Positions 17,000-25,605 of a stretch of DNA of 64,000 nucleotides are shown here, in pieces (the first letter of the stretch is position 1; each line of letters starts with the position of its first letter). The position numbers and the translations under genes are program-made. Source of the stretch: Deefgea salmonis (GTDB lineage Bacteria; Pseudomonadota; Gammaproteobacteria; Burkholderiales; Chitinibacteraceae). Location: NCBI RefSeq assembly GCF_020531905.1, contig NZ_JAJAWG010000013.1, positions 1 to 64,000 of the forward strand, read 5' to 3'. The notes under the pieces were generated by a model, which did no database searches, had not been told where the DNA came from, and saw nothing but the letters and a program-made list of their open reading frames with translations.

Positions 17000-17030
17000 G
17001 AGTGTGCGCAACTTAATATTGCGCACACTC
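17000..17030. repeat. Perfect 12-bp inverted repeat
   Basis: GAGTGTGCGCAA and TTGCGCACACTC flank a 7-base loop. It lies about 75 bases past the stop of the minus-strand phosphatase gene and could end its transcript, but there is no T-run. Confidence 0.6.
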
Positions 17031-17104
17031 TTAAGCACAGCAATCATAGGCGCATCAAGCGATGTCGCCCTAGTAAAGGCCGAACTCAAATGCAAATTGA
17101 CAAC

Positions 17105-19288
17105 TCAGTAGCCGTAGCAAGTTTTCAGTGCAGCAAAATCATAAAATTTACTCGTTGGGCTGATTTTGGCGCTGTCACATGCCGCTTTAAAGTCGGTTTC
17201 TTTTTCGTTGTACAGCATTTTAACCAGTACTTTTCCTGCGCCATTTTGGTAAACATCCCATTGCATATTGGCGGCCATCGGCGAGATGGCTTCACCGCGC
17301 CATGGATTGTTTGCATAGCTAAAGGTCTGCGCTAGAGGGGTTTGCTGTACCGCATTTTTTAGCCCGATTCGAGTGGCCAATGGAATGATGATTTCAGCGT
17401 GAGCAAAGCGGATTTTTGCTGCATTATTCGAGCGATGGCTAACCACCTCATCGACTTCTTTAAACACATCATCGACTAAAATTTGCGCCATTTTGCTGGT
17501 GATATCGCCTTTTTCGGTAATGCTTGGGCCTTTGTCGTAAAAATCCGATGCGTCATTTAAAGCCGCAAAATACCGCGCCTGCGCTGCGGGTAGATAAGGA
17601 ATAAAATCAACCCCAGCTTCGGCTCTCATTGCTGGCGCAATCACATACAACTCATACATCAGGCTACCGGCATCAGCGAGCGATGCAATTTTAGCTTTAC
17701 CATCGCCCGTCAAGGTTGAGCTCAACTTGCCATCGTCACTCACGTAACTCAAGGTGCCTGTATTGGCAAAGCTATAATTGCCGGCATCAATTTTGTCGAC
17801 AAATGCCTTAGTAAATAAACGCTCTAAGATCGCACGCCCTGCCGCTTTCGCCTCCACAGTACCAAACAACGCTTTTTGTTTGGCCAGCAAATCGCCATCA
17901 TCTTTAAATGCTTGATACGCTTGGCTGTCCAAATAAGTGCGATACAAAGGGTTTTTTACATCGCTCACTAAGTCAGTGGTTTTTTGTAATTTATGGAAAT
18001 ACAACAAAAAGTGATTAGTACCCGCAGCTTGCGAGACCGCAGTGCCGTTATCTGGATACGGTCCAGGTGCTGCAGGTTTGTCGATCAAGCCCGCCAAAGC
18101 GGCATTTTGCTGCGCCAATGCTTGCACAAAGTAATTGCCGCTATCGACGGCGCGGTCGACGCCAGAAGTAACAAAAATAATTTTGCGCGGCGTGCTATTG
18201 GCGGTGTTGATAACTTGCTGCCAAAAGTCGGGCTGACGTTGCAGCATCCGCACGGCCAGTTGCTGATGCTCCTCAATCCCAACTTGGGTTTCATTGCCAT
18301 AGCCGGGCTTACTAATGCCGGCCACGTTGTAGCCCAATAAGAAATTGGCCTTCATGATTTTCAGCACATCCGCGCCAAGCTTTTCACCCAAAGGTGTTAA
18401 AGCGCCCTCTTCTTTGGCCTTGCTCCACATATTGTAAACCGCCAAATCGTATTTCAAGCTCGACAGTCCGCGCGATCCGTGACGGGCAATCAATTGTGTA
18501 TTGACCACATTAAAGCCCGCTGGCGCGGCTTCATAACTGGCACGATCTTGTTGGGGGCGATACGGTGTTTTGGTTTGATAGTAGCGATCAGTTTGCGTAC
18601 TTTCGGCGAGTAGTTTTTTTAAGTCGCTATCGGCGCTCTTACTGGCTATTGCCGCTTGAATCCGCCGAATGCCATCATCAGACGCCGCTTTCAGCGCCGC
18701 CTTATTGCCAGCATCGGTTTCAAGATTAAAGTCAGCAAGTAACTTATTGGCTGGCACGGCCACCGCATTGGCTACTTTTTTAACTGCATCATCAAAACTC
18801 AAGCCTTGATTTTCCATCTCACTGACCACCGAAGTGGTATGCAAGCTAATCGTGGTCGGCCATTCTTTAGGCGCACGCAAAATCAGCGGCTGAGTCAGCG
18901 CGGTTTCGGTCTTGGTATCAGGATCATAGCGTTTGGCATCGAGCCCGATCTCAGCCACTAGCGCTGAACGGCTGCCACTGAGCTTAAATTGGCCATTATT
19001 ATCCGTTCGGGTGCTGACTTCATTGCCATCGCACTGGCCATTATTATTTTCGTCAAAACAAACCTTTGCATTGCGAAAATAACTGCCAAGCACCACACCC
19101 GCGCTTACCACTGGTGCCTCCGTTGGCTTGGGGCTTGCTGTTGGCGCAAGCGATGGCAAGGGGCTAGTGCTATCCCCACTTCCCCCGGCACTACCGCCAC
19201 CACACGCAGCCAAGGCCGCACTCACCAGTAGCGCCATCGCGGTACGCTTAAATTGAACCACTAAAAACAATGCAGGCATCGATGTCAT
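17105..19288 (-). CDS. Histidine acid phosphatase-type lipoprotein (phytase/MINPP-like)
   Basis: 727 residues. The N-terminus is a signal with lipobox 'LAAC', then a Gly/Ser/Pro-rich spacer and a Ca-binding-like stretch with 'DENNNGQCDGNE'. The phosphatase part begins with 'ARHGSRG', the phospho-accepting His motif RHGxRxx, at about 270. The partner 'HAE' motif (HxE in place of HD) occurs near residue 635 in 'IRFAHAEIIIPL'. The HAE form is typical of multiple inositol-polyphosphate phosphatases and would release phosphate from inositol phosphates at the cell surface. Upstream in-frame starts within the first 18 residues are all possible. No operon partner is visible. Confidence 0.78.
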   Translation of the reverse strand: MTSMPALFLVVQFKRTAMALLVSAALAACGGGSAGGSGDSTSPLPSLAPTASPKPTEAPVVSAGVVLGSYFRNAKVCFDENNNGQCDGNEVSTRTDNNGQFKLSGSRSALVAEIGLDAKRYDPDTKTETALTQPLILRAPKEWPTTISLHTTSVVSEMENQGLSFDDAVKKVANAVAVPANKLLADFNLETDAGNKAALKAASDDGIRRIQAAIASKSADSDLKKLLAESTQTDRYYQTKTPYRPQQDRASYEAAPAGFNVVNTQLIARHGSRGLSSLKYDLAVYNMWSKAKEEGALTPLGEKLGADVLKIMKANFLLGYNVAGISKPGYGNETQVGIEEHQQLAVRMLQRQPDFWQQVINTANSTPRKIIFVTSGVDRAVDSGNYFVQALAQQNAALAGLIDKPAAPGPYPDNGTAVSQAAGTNHFLLYFHKLQKTTDLVSDVKNPLYRTYLDSQAYQAFKDDGDLLAKQKALFGTVEAKAAGRAILERLFTKAFVDKIDAGNYSFANTGTLSYVSDDGKLSSTLTGDGKAKIASLADAGSLMYELYVIAPAMRAEAGVDFIPYLPAAQARYFAALNDASDFYDKGPSITEKGDITSKMAQILVDDVFKEVDEVVSHRSNNAAKIRFAHAEIIIPLATRIGLKNAVQQTPLAQTFSYANNPWRGEAISPMAANMQWDVYQNGAGKVLVKMLYNEKETDFKAACDSAKISPTSKFYDFAALKTCYGY

Positions 19289-19377
19289 TTTGTAAGAAGA
19301 AAAGCCCGCTACAGTAGCTTTTCCCTATGACAACGATATTAACGAGGTCAAATCAAGCACCGCGCACAACAAATACC

Positions 19378-20958
19378 TTACTTCACCAGCACATTCGCCC
19401 AAGCTTGCCTACCAAATGGATTCACCACGTAGCCACTGACTTTATCGGTGGTGATGACCGACGTGAGTGGATGCGCGAGTGGAATCCATAACGCTTGTTG
19501 GCGGATGATTTTTTGCGCGGCTTGGTAATGCTGCGTGCGCTCGGCGAGTTTGGCGGTGGTTTTGCCTGAGCGAATCAAGCCATCGAGTTGCGGCTGGCAA
19601 AAGCGCGCAAAATTAAGCCCAGATTCAACCGAGGCACAGGCAAACTGCGGGGTTAAAAAATTATCTGGGTCGCCATTGTCCCCACTCCAACCCATAAACA
19701 GCAGGTCGTGCTCACCGGCTTTGGCGCGCTTAATGAGTTCGGCCCATTCGATGGTTTTAATTTCGGCCCGTACGCCGATTTTAGCCAAATCTGCCTGCAG
19801 CATTTCAGCGCCCATGCGCGGATTAGGATTTAAGGTGCTACCGCTCGGGCGCACCCAAATGGTGGTTTCAAAGCCATTGGGCAGGCCTGCTTTGCTTAAT
19901 AACGCTTTGGCTTTAGTTAGATTTTGCGGTTCATTATTGCCTGCCAAATAGCTCCACGTTGCTGGCGGAAAAGGCCCTTGCGCTGCGCTGGCAGTGCCTT
20001 CAAATACTGCTGCCAAATAGGCTTTTTGATCAAAAGCCAATTGCAGCGCTTGGCGCACTTCAACCTTATCTAATGGCTTGTGCTGGGTATTGATCGCCAC
20101 AAACGCCGTGGCAAACATCGGCGTACTCAAGACCTTGAGCTTTTTATCGTTACGCGCGGCAGTGATGTCTTGCGGTTTCACCCCCAGCGCAATCTGGCAT
20201 TCGCCCGCTTTGACTTTTTGTACTCGCACCACCGGATCGGCAGTGATGGCGTAAATCAGCTTGTCAGACTTGGGCTGGCCAGCAAAATAATTGGGATGCG
20301 CGTCGTAGCGAATCACCGCGTCTTTTTGAAAGCTTTTTAGCGCAAAAGGCCCAGTACCAATCGGTTTAGTATTTAACTGCCCCTGCTGATTGGCCGCCAG
20401 CAATTGATCGGCGTATTGCGCCGAATAAATCGACATAAACCCCATACTCAGCAGCGGTAAAAAAGTCGCATCGGCTTGCTTGAGCTGGATCACCACCGTG
20501 TCATCGGCGGTTTTTTTAATACTCGCAATCAATTTAGCCAAGCCAAAGGATTGCGCGTGCGGGTAGCCATTCGGGGCGCTGGCATACCAAGGATGGTTTG
20601 GATCGAGCATGCGCTGAAAACTAAACACCACATCATCGGCATTCAAAGCACGGCTGGGCTGAAAATAATCGGTTTTTTGAAACGCGACGTTTTTGCGTAA
20701 TTTAAACGTGTATTGCAACTGATCGTCGCTCACCTGCCACGATTGCGCCAAGCTCGGCACCAGCTTGCCTGTCGCCGCATCGTATTCGAGCAAACGATTA
20801 AAAATCGGATCAGCTGCCGCGTTGGTATTGGTGAGTGAATTGTATTGCACCACATCAAAGCCATCTGGGCTGGCCTCAGTACAAACGGTAAGCGGCTTGG
20901 CACTCACAGCACCAGCAAGCAGTATTGCCATCAAAGCGGCGATTTGATTCGTCTTCAT
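19378..20958 (-). CDS. ABC-transporter solute-binding protein, family 5 (DppA-like)
   Basis: 526 residues with a clean Sec signal peptide ending near 'AVSAKP' and the family-5 signature 'LTVCTEASPDGFDVVQYN' typical of dipeptide-binding DppA proteins. It would bind peptides in the periplasm. GGGG sits seven bases before the ATG. The gene is alone: no permease or ATPase genes are adjacent, so it must work with a transporter encoded elsewhere. Peptide rather than heme or another substrate is the most likely ligand, but not certain. Confidence 0.85.
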   Translation of the reverse strand: MKTNQIAALMAILLAGAVSAKPLTVCTEASPDGFDVVQYNSLTNTNAAADPIFNRLLEYDAATGKLVPSLAQSWQVSDDQLQYTFKLRKNVAFQKTDYFQPSRALNADDVVFSFQRMLDPNHPWYASAPNGYPHAQSFGLAKLIASIKKTADDTVVIQLKQADATFLPLLSMGFMSIYSAQYADQLLAANQQGQLNTKPIGTGPFALKSFQKDAVIRYDAHPNYFAGQPKSDKLIYAITADPVVRVQKVKAGECQIALGVKPQDITAARNDKKLKVLSTPMFATAFVAINTQHKPLDKVEVRQALQLAFDQKAYLAAVFEGTASAAQGPFPPATWSYLAGNNEPQNLTKAKALLSKAGLPNGFETTIWVRPSGSTLNPNPRMGAEMLQADLAKIGVRAEIKTIEWAELIKRAKAGEHDLLFMGWSGDNGDPDNFLTPQFACASVESGLNFARFCQPQLDGLIRSGKTTAKLAERTQHYQAAQKIIRQQALWIPLAHPLTSVITTDKVSGYVVNPFGRQAWANVLVK

Positions 20959-21046
20959 TAAGATACCCCAATGGCGCTTAGGCGCTACACTCAGTCGTTA
21001 AGCAAAATTTTTCTTGCATTGTTACCACGAAAATCGAATCGGTATA

Positions 21047-21090
21047 TTGACCGCTTTGGTCTTGCTTACGCCCAATATTTGAGCGGTCAA
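21047..21090. promoter_or_regulatory. Spaced inverted repeat TTGACCGCT / AGCGGTCAA
   Basis: Two perfect 9-base half-sites (21047-21055 and 21082-21090) are separated by 26 bases, about 90-130 bases upstream of the binding-protein start. The layout would suit a dimeric regulator, and each half also contains a TTGACC -35-like hexamer. No regulator is identified. Confidence 0.35.
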
Positions 21091-21238
21091 CGCGGTAGAA
21101 AACCCAACATCAACCGACGCTAGCAATCACTTCAAACCTTTCATCATGATTGCGTCTGCGGATAGATTATTAACGCAGTTGCCGTCCAATGACGAGTTAT
21201 TTTTAAACACTGCAGCACACTCACAGTCGGTGCCATAC

Positions 21239-21277
21239 AAAAAAAAACCGCCAAACCATCCGTTGATGGCTTGGCGG
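21239..21277 (-). terminator. Rho-independent terminator of the regulator-cyuA-ridA operon
   Basis: On the minus strand a 13-bp stem (21265-21277 with 21248-21260, one G-T pair) closes a 4-base loop and is followed by a run of nine Ts (21239-21247). It lies about 35 bases past the ridA stop. Confidence 0.9.
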
Positions 21278-21312
21278 TGATTGGATACACGCCGAGCGGG
21301 TTAAATTAACGC

Positions 21313-21699
21313 TTACACGCGATATGCAATCGCTTCGACTTCAACCAAGACATTTTTTGGCAAGGTTTTCACCGCCACGCAAGAGCGCGCCGGAACGCCA
21401 GCACCAAAATACTCGGTGTAAATCACGTTAAACGCGGCAAAATCAGCCATGTCGGCCAAAAAGCAGGTGGTTTTCAACACATTGTCGAGCGAGCTATTAC
21501 CTTGCTGCAACACCGCTTTCAGGTTTTCCAACGCTTGACGCGCTTGCACCGACACATCACCGGCAATCACTTCACCCGTTGCTGGTACTAATGGAATTTG
21601 GCCCGAAGTAAAAATCAGGTTTCCAAACGCAGTCGCTTGTGAGTACGGACCAATAGCGGCTGGTGCGGCGTCAGTAAAAATAATTTCCTTCATCTTCAT
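21313..21699 (-). CDS. ridA: RidA family enamine/imine deaminase
   Basis: 128 residues covering the full YjgF/YER057c/UK114 fold, with 'IGPYSQA' near the N-terminus and the conserved substrate Arg in 'PARSCVAV'. RidA hydrolyses 2-aminoacrylate and related enamines to keto acids and ammonia. Position fits: it lies directly after the cysteine desulfidase gene, whose reaction yields 2-aminoacrylate. AGGA is six bases before the ATG, and a strong terminator follows the stop. Confidence 0.93.
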   Translation of the reverse strand: MKMKEIIFTDAAPAAIGPYSQATAFGNLIFTSGQIPLVPATGEVIAGDVSVQARQALENLKAVLQQGNSSLDNVLKTTCFLADMADFAAFNVIYTEYFGAGVPARSCVAVKTLPKNVLVEVEAIAYRV

Positions 21700-21772
21700 T
21701 CCTTTAAAATATTAAAACTGCAATCAAACTCAGTACGAACCCATATTCACTCGCTCATTCAGGCTCTGAGCG

Positions 21773-23077
21773 TTATTTGGCTTGTTTATGCAGCATAATT
21801 TGCAAAATTTGAACGTCAGTTTGTATCATGCCCTGACTGGCCAGCTGGCCTAGATTATTGATCGATTGATCAACGTCATGCGCCACAATCCCTTCATTGC
21901 CAGTCACACCCACGCCATCCAATGCCATCAACACCGATTTATACAACGATTGGGCCGAGGTCGAGACTTTCATCGCGCAGCTATTGGATGCGCCATCGCA
22001 TACCATGCCAGATAAATCGCCAATCATGCTCGAAATCGCCATACTCACTGTTTTAAAGTCGCCCTTTAGCAGCAACGCCACGCCCGCAGCGGCGCCCATC
22101 GATGCTGTTGTGACCGCGCATAAAGCCGATAGTTTCGGTAATTTACTGTGAATATAAATCGCCATTAAATGCGACAGCATTAAAGCGCGAGTTAATTGCG
22201 CTTTACTCGCCTGTATATGCTCAGCCACCACCAGTACCGGCATCGTCGCGGCAATACCCTGATTACCCGAGCCTGAATTACTCATCGCTGGCAATGTGGA
22301 ACCGCCCATTCTGGCGTCTGACGCAGCCGTAGTGCGAATCAAAATATCACTTAACAAGCCTTCCGACATCAGGCCCGTTGCGATTTGCCGCTGCAATGTC
22401 GCACCAATATGTAAACCAAATGTGCCCTTCATACCTTCTTGCGACAAAGCGTCGTTGAGCACGCCGGCAGCGTCGATAAAATCAATCATTGCTAAAGGCG
22501 CTAGCGTGGCAAAATCATACACATCTTGCGCTTTGGCACTGGCAATATCGTAAGCTGCAGCAGCGTTGGCCGCATCGATATCAGCCAATTCAAAAATAAC
22601 TTGGCCATTGTGCTCAATATAAATCACTTGCGTATGGCTATCGGCAATACGCACCTTGGCCCACTCCGCACCGTGATATACGCACGCTTCTGAATACAAA
22701 ATATGTGGCACATCGGCAATCGACAACGACACGCGTTGCTCAGCAATCATCGCTTTGCCCGCATCGACTTGCGCCTGAGTTAAGCCTTTTAAGACTTCCA
22801 GTTTGCCCGCAGGATTACCAGCCAGCGCACCCACGGCAGCGGCAATTTTAAGCCCCACGGTGCCCGTACCCGGCACGGTCACCCCCATGCCGTTTTTCAT
22901 TAAATTGGCCGAGACCTTAGCATCAATTCGCTCGGGGGTTTTTGCCAAATACTGCGCCGCAATCGCTGATGCCAAAGCCAAAGAAATCGGCTCAGTACAG
23001 CCCAATGCCGGCGCCACTTCGTGCTGCACGGCTTTAATAAATTCAGGCCAAAGGGCGTGTGAAGAAGACATATTCAT
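21773..23077 (-). CDS. cyuA: L-cysteine desulfidase (CyuA/YhaM, UPF0597 family)
   Basis: 434 residues matching the CyuA/CdsB family. Conserved cysteines that would hold a [4Fe-4S] cluster are present: 'LGCTEPI' near residue 27, 'LSALCAV', and 'MVCDGASNSCAM' toward the C-terminus. The enzyme splits L-cysteine into sulfide, ammonia and pyruvate, which in E. coli is used for anaerobic cysteine breakdown. It lies between a YheO/DauR-type regulator gene and ridA, all in the same direction, with the transporter divergent. The oxygen-sensitive cluster fits the FNR box in the divergent promoter region. Confidence 0.9.
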   Translation of the reverse strand: MNMSSSHALWPEFIKAVQHEVAPALGCTEPISLALASAIAAQYLAKTPERIDAKVSANLMKNGMGVTVPGTGTVGLKIAAAVGALAGNPAGKLEVLKGLTQAQVDAGKAMIAEQRVSLSIADVPHILYSEACVYHGAEWAKVRIADSHTQVIYIEHNGQVIFELADIDAANAAAAYDIASAKAQDVYDFATLAPLAMIDFIDAAGVLNDALSQEGMKGTFGLHIGATLQRQIATGLMSEGLLSDILIRTTAASDARMGGSTLPAMSNSGSGNQGIAATMPVLVVAEHIQASKAQLTRALMLSHLMAIYIHSKLPKLSALCAVTTASMGAAAGVALLLKGDFKTVSMAISSMIGDLSGMVCDGASNSCAMKVSTSAQSLYKSVLMALDGVGVTGNEGIVAHDVDQSINNLGQLASQGMIQTDVQILQIMLHKQAK

Positions 23078-23146
23078 GAGTGTTTACACCTTTTTGATGT
23101 CAAATATCTCAACATGCTGCTGCGCTGGTGGCGTGCCGCACTGGGT

Positions 23147-23779
23147 TTAATGGGTATTGGTTTTTAAATAGCGATACAGCGTAGGCTCAGAAATCTCAAG
23201 AATCGCCGCCGTTTTGGCGACAAAGCCACGAATTGAAAACAAACCGCGTTGCTCCAAATCTTTAACGACCTGAGATTTTTCATCTGCCGACATGCGCGAC
23301 GGCGTAATCGGATATTGCTCTAGCACACTGTGTAAAATTTCTTGCCCGACATCGTCCACCGATGCGGATAAAAACTCCTGATGCTGCTGCTCGGCCATAT
23401 CCACCGGTAGTAGCTTTCTGACCGACTCTTGTAATTCAAGCAAGCGCTTGTCATCGGTATTGACGCACAACATAGCCGCAGGTTGCCCGTGATCTCCTTT
23501 AATAATCAACGTCGAAGAACGCAATAAAACACCGCCACGGGTTTTACTACGGTAATTCAATTTGTAGCTGGCATCGCTAGCCTGCATACATTCTTGCAGC
23601 ATACGCAAGGCCAAATCGGTCGCCGGAGCGCCTATGGCACGGCCAGATAAATGACCATTGCTGATCGCCACAAGCGATGCACTCACATCGGATAAATCAT
23701 GTACGACCACTTCAGAATCTTCACCCAACACGGCGGCAATAAAACTGACCAGTAATTGCGCCTCTATTTGTATTTTCAT
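23147..23779 (-). CDS. YheO/DauR-type transcriptional regulator (PAS-like + HTH)
   Basis: 210 residues. The N-terminal YheO-like PAS domain (about 1-115) contains 'EVVVHDLSD' and 'ISNGHLSGR'. The C-terminal helix-turn-helix (about 150-208) ends 'ISEPTLYRYLK'. DauR of this family represses amino-acid (D-arginine) catabolic genes. Here the target is probably the cysteine genes beside it. The ATG at 23779 is chosen over an in-frame GTG at 23791; neither has a clear ribosome binding site. It appears to be the first gene of the operon with cyuA and ridA. Confidence 0.85.
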   Translation of the reverse strand: MKIQIEAQLLVSFIAAVLGEDSEVVVHDLSDVSASLVAISNGHLSGRAIGAPATDLALRMLQECMQASDASYKLNYRSKTRGGVLLRSSTLIIKGDHGQPAAMLCVNTDDKRLLELQESVRKLLPVDMAEQQHQEFLSASVDDVGQEILHSVLEQYPITPSRMSADEKSQVVKDLEQRGLFSIRGFVAKTAAILEISEPTLYRYLKTNTH

Positions 23780-23791
23780 CTGACTGAACAC

Positions 23792-24162
23792 AATAAAATT
23801 TATCTTGTCGAGAGTATAGCAATCTTAACGATAAAAAATCAATCACAGCATAAGCGTAAATTTTATCACTTTGATGCCAAAATCCTGACAAAAACCCGTA
23901 TTTTCACGACAAAATAATAAGTGCAGCTTTTAAACGACACCCCATCACGCTCAAAACCAGCAAAACAATAAATAATTATTCTCATGAAATTATATTTATC
24001 AATCTTGCGTTGAAATTTGATCCACATCAAATCTAGCCCTCTGCAATAGCACTATCTTGGCCTGAGCAAACTCGTTTCGGCATATTTAATGCCATCTAGC
24101 CAGCAAGGATGAGCACCCTGTCATCCACGGTCGTCACACAATATCGAGAGAAGGAATTCATC
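23792..24162. promoter_or_regulatory. Divergent promoter region of the cysteine-use genes
   Basis: 371 bases, AT-rich, between the minus-strand regulator and the plus-strand transporter. It contains the FNR box described separately. AT-rich near-repeats (AAAATTTATC near 23798 and TAAATTTTATC near 23858) could be regulator sites, but this is weak. No gene is seen. Confidence 0.5.
24017..24030 (+). promoter_or_regulatory. FNR/ANR box upstream of the cysteine transporter
   Basis: TTGATCCACATCAA matches the FNR consensus TTGATNNNNATCAA in every fixed position. Its centre (24023.5) lies about 27-30 bases before a -10-like CACTAT at 24050-24055. This is the geometry of a class II FNR-activated promoter with the box near -41.5 and transcription toward the transporter. 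It predicts induction without oxygen. Confidence 0.75.
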
Positions 24163-25479
24163 ATGGGACAGCCCTTAAGCAGCGCTGCAGAACAAGACAT
24201 CAAGCTCAGTCGAAGTCAGATGAGTGCTCAACAATGGAAAGAAGCGACCCGCTTCGATAGTACGGACTGGGGCTGGGTGATTATGAGTATCGGCATGGCC
24301 ATCGGCGCGGGGATTGTATTTTTGCCCGTTCAGGTGGGCTTGATGGGCTTATGGGTTTTTTTACTCTCGTCGATTATCGGCTACCCCGCCATGTATATGT
24401 TTCAAAAACTCTTTATCAATACCTTGGCCACTTCGCCAAAGTGTGATGATTACGCGGGGGTCATTTCAGGCTATCTGGGTAAAAACTGGGGTATTTTGCT
24501 TGGCGTGCTGTATTTCATCATGCTGGTCATCTGGGTCTTTGTGTATTCAACCGCGATTACCAACGATAGTGCATCGTTTTTACAAAGTTTTGGTGCTACT
24601 GAAAGCTTGCTTTCAAGCAATCCTTTCTATGGCCTTGGACTGATCTGCCTGCTTGTTGCGCTGGCCTCTCGGGGTGAAAAATTACTGTTTAAAATTTCAT
24701 CGGGCATGGTCATTACCAAGCTCGGCGTTGTGGCAATTCTTGGCTTGATGATGGTTCGCCAATGGGACTTTAACAATATCGGTGCCATTCCTGCGCTGAG
24801 TCAGTTAATTCCCGATGCCATCATTATGTTGCCGTTTACATTAACGTCGATTCTGTTTATTCAAAGCTTAAGCCCAATGGTGATCTCATACCGCGCCCGA
24901 GAAAAATCACGCGATGTCGCGCAGTTTAAAGCCATGCGTGCGATGAATATTGCCTTTGGTATCTTGTTTGTGACTGTTTTCTTTTACGCCGTATCGTTCA
25001 CCTTGGCCATGGGTCATGAACAAGCGGTCCACGCGTCAGAACAAAACATTTCGGCATTGGCCATGGTTGCCAAAACCGTACCGGGCGATACCGTTAAAGT
25101 TTTTAGTTTGATACTAAATATTTTTGCCGTGATGACCGCCTATTTTGGCGTTTACCTTGGTTTTCGTGAAGCCTGCCAAGGGATTGTGCTCAATGTATTG
25201 CGACGTTTTTATAAAGACGAACAAATCAATAAAGGATTGGTGGCCAAAGGCATTATCGTCTTCACGATCTTGCTCTCATGGAGCGCGATTGCACTCAATG
25301 CTCCCGTGCTCAGCTTTACCTCCATTTGCAGCCCAATCTTTGGTTTAATCGGCTGCTTAATTCCCGCGTATTTAGTTTACAAAGTACCGGCATTGCATCA
25401 ATACAAAGGCTGGTCACTCAAAGTGATTATTGCAACTGGCATCTTGCTGTGTATCTCACCGTTACTGGCATTTCTCTAA
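24163..25479 (+). CDS. Cysteine/serine-type amino-acid permease (CyuP/YhaO-like, HAAAP family)
   Basis: 438 residues, with about 11 hydrophobic membrane segments and the family opening 'MAIGAGIVFLPVQVGL'. It resembles E. coli YhaO (CyuP) and SdaC-type proton or sodium symporters. CyuP imports cysteine for CyuA, which is encoded divergently here, so cysteine is the best guess for substrate. The ATG at 24163 has AAGGA seven bases upstream; an earlier in-frame ATG at 24109 has its purine run too close to serve. A terminator follows the stop. Confidence 0.87.
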   Translation: MGQPLSSAAEQDIKLSRSQMSAQQWKEATRFDSTDWGWVIMSIGMAIGAGIVFLPVQVGLMGLWVFLLSSIIGYPAMYMFQKLFINTLATSPKCDDYAGVISGYLGKNWGILLGVLYFIMLVIWVFVYSTAITNDSASFLQSFGATESLLSSNPFYGLGLICLLVALASRGEKLLFKISSGMVITKLGVVAILGLMMVRQWDFNNIGAIPALSQLIPDAIIMLPFTLTSILFIQSLSPMVISYRAREKSRDVAQFKAMRAMNIAFGILFVTVFFYAVSFTLAMGHEQAVHASEQNISALAMVAKTVPGDTVKVFSLILNIFAVMTAYFGVYLGFREACQGIVLNVLRRFYKDEQINKGLVAKGIIVFTILLSWSAIALNAPVLSFTSICSPIFGLIGCLIPAYLVYKVPALHQYKGWSLKVIIATGILLCISPLLAFL

Positions 25480-25507
25480 ATCCGCTCTCAACCATCAATA
25501 ACCAAAA

Positions 25508-25535
25508 CCCCGCATTTTGATCATGCGGGGTTTTT
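25508..25535 (+). terminator. Terminator between the transporter and the metal ATPase, possibly bidirectional
   Basis: CCCCGCAT (25508-25515) pairs with ATGCGGGG (25523-25530), followed by five Ts. Four As precede the stem, so it can also act weakly on the convergent minus-strand gene. Confidence 0.88.
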
Positions 25536-25605
25536 CTTGGGCGGCCTTTCAAACTCAATCATTGAGCAAGCAACCAGCTTACGGCGCGAATGCGAAGTGT
25601 CTAAA

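Larger units (their letters stand above)
16445..17104. other. 660-bp gene-free stretch with two perfect hairpins and a possible IS relic
   Basis: No convincing intact gene. It separates the polysaccharide block from the phosphatase gene and should hold the promoter of the minus-strand glycosyltransferase operon. Visible structure is a 10-bp perfect palindrome at 16594-16617, a 12-bp palindrome at 17000-17030 and a frame-broken stretch at 16633-16758 that resembles a transposase N-terminus. A + strand open frame running through here starts inside the divergent glycosyltransferase gene and has no coherent domain. Confidence 0.5.
20959..21312. promoter_or_regulatory. 354-bp intergenic region: SBP promoter side, inverted repeat, ridA terminator
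   Basis: It holds the upstream region of the minus-strand binding-protein gene and the terminator of the minus-strand ridA gene. A spaced inverted repeat at 21047-21090 may be an operator. No gene is seen. Confidence 0.5.

Noticed and set aside
21857-21874. FNR-like TTGAT...ATCAA inside cyuA
   Set aside because: The half-sites are six bases apart, not four, and the site is within coding sequence.
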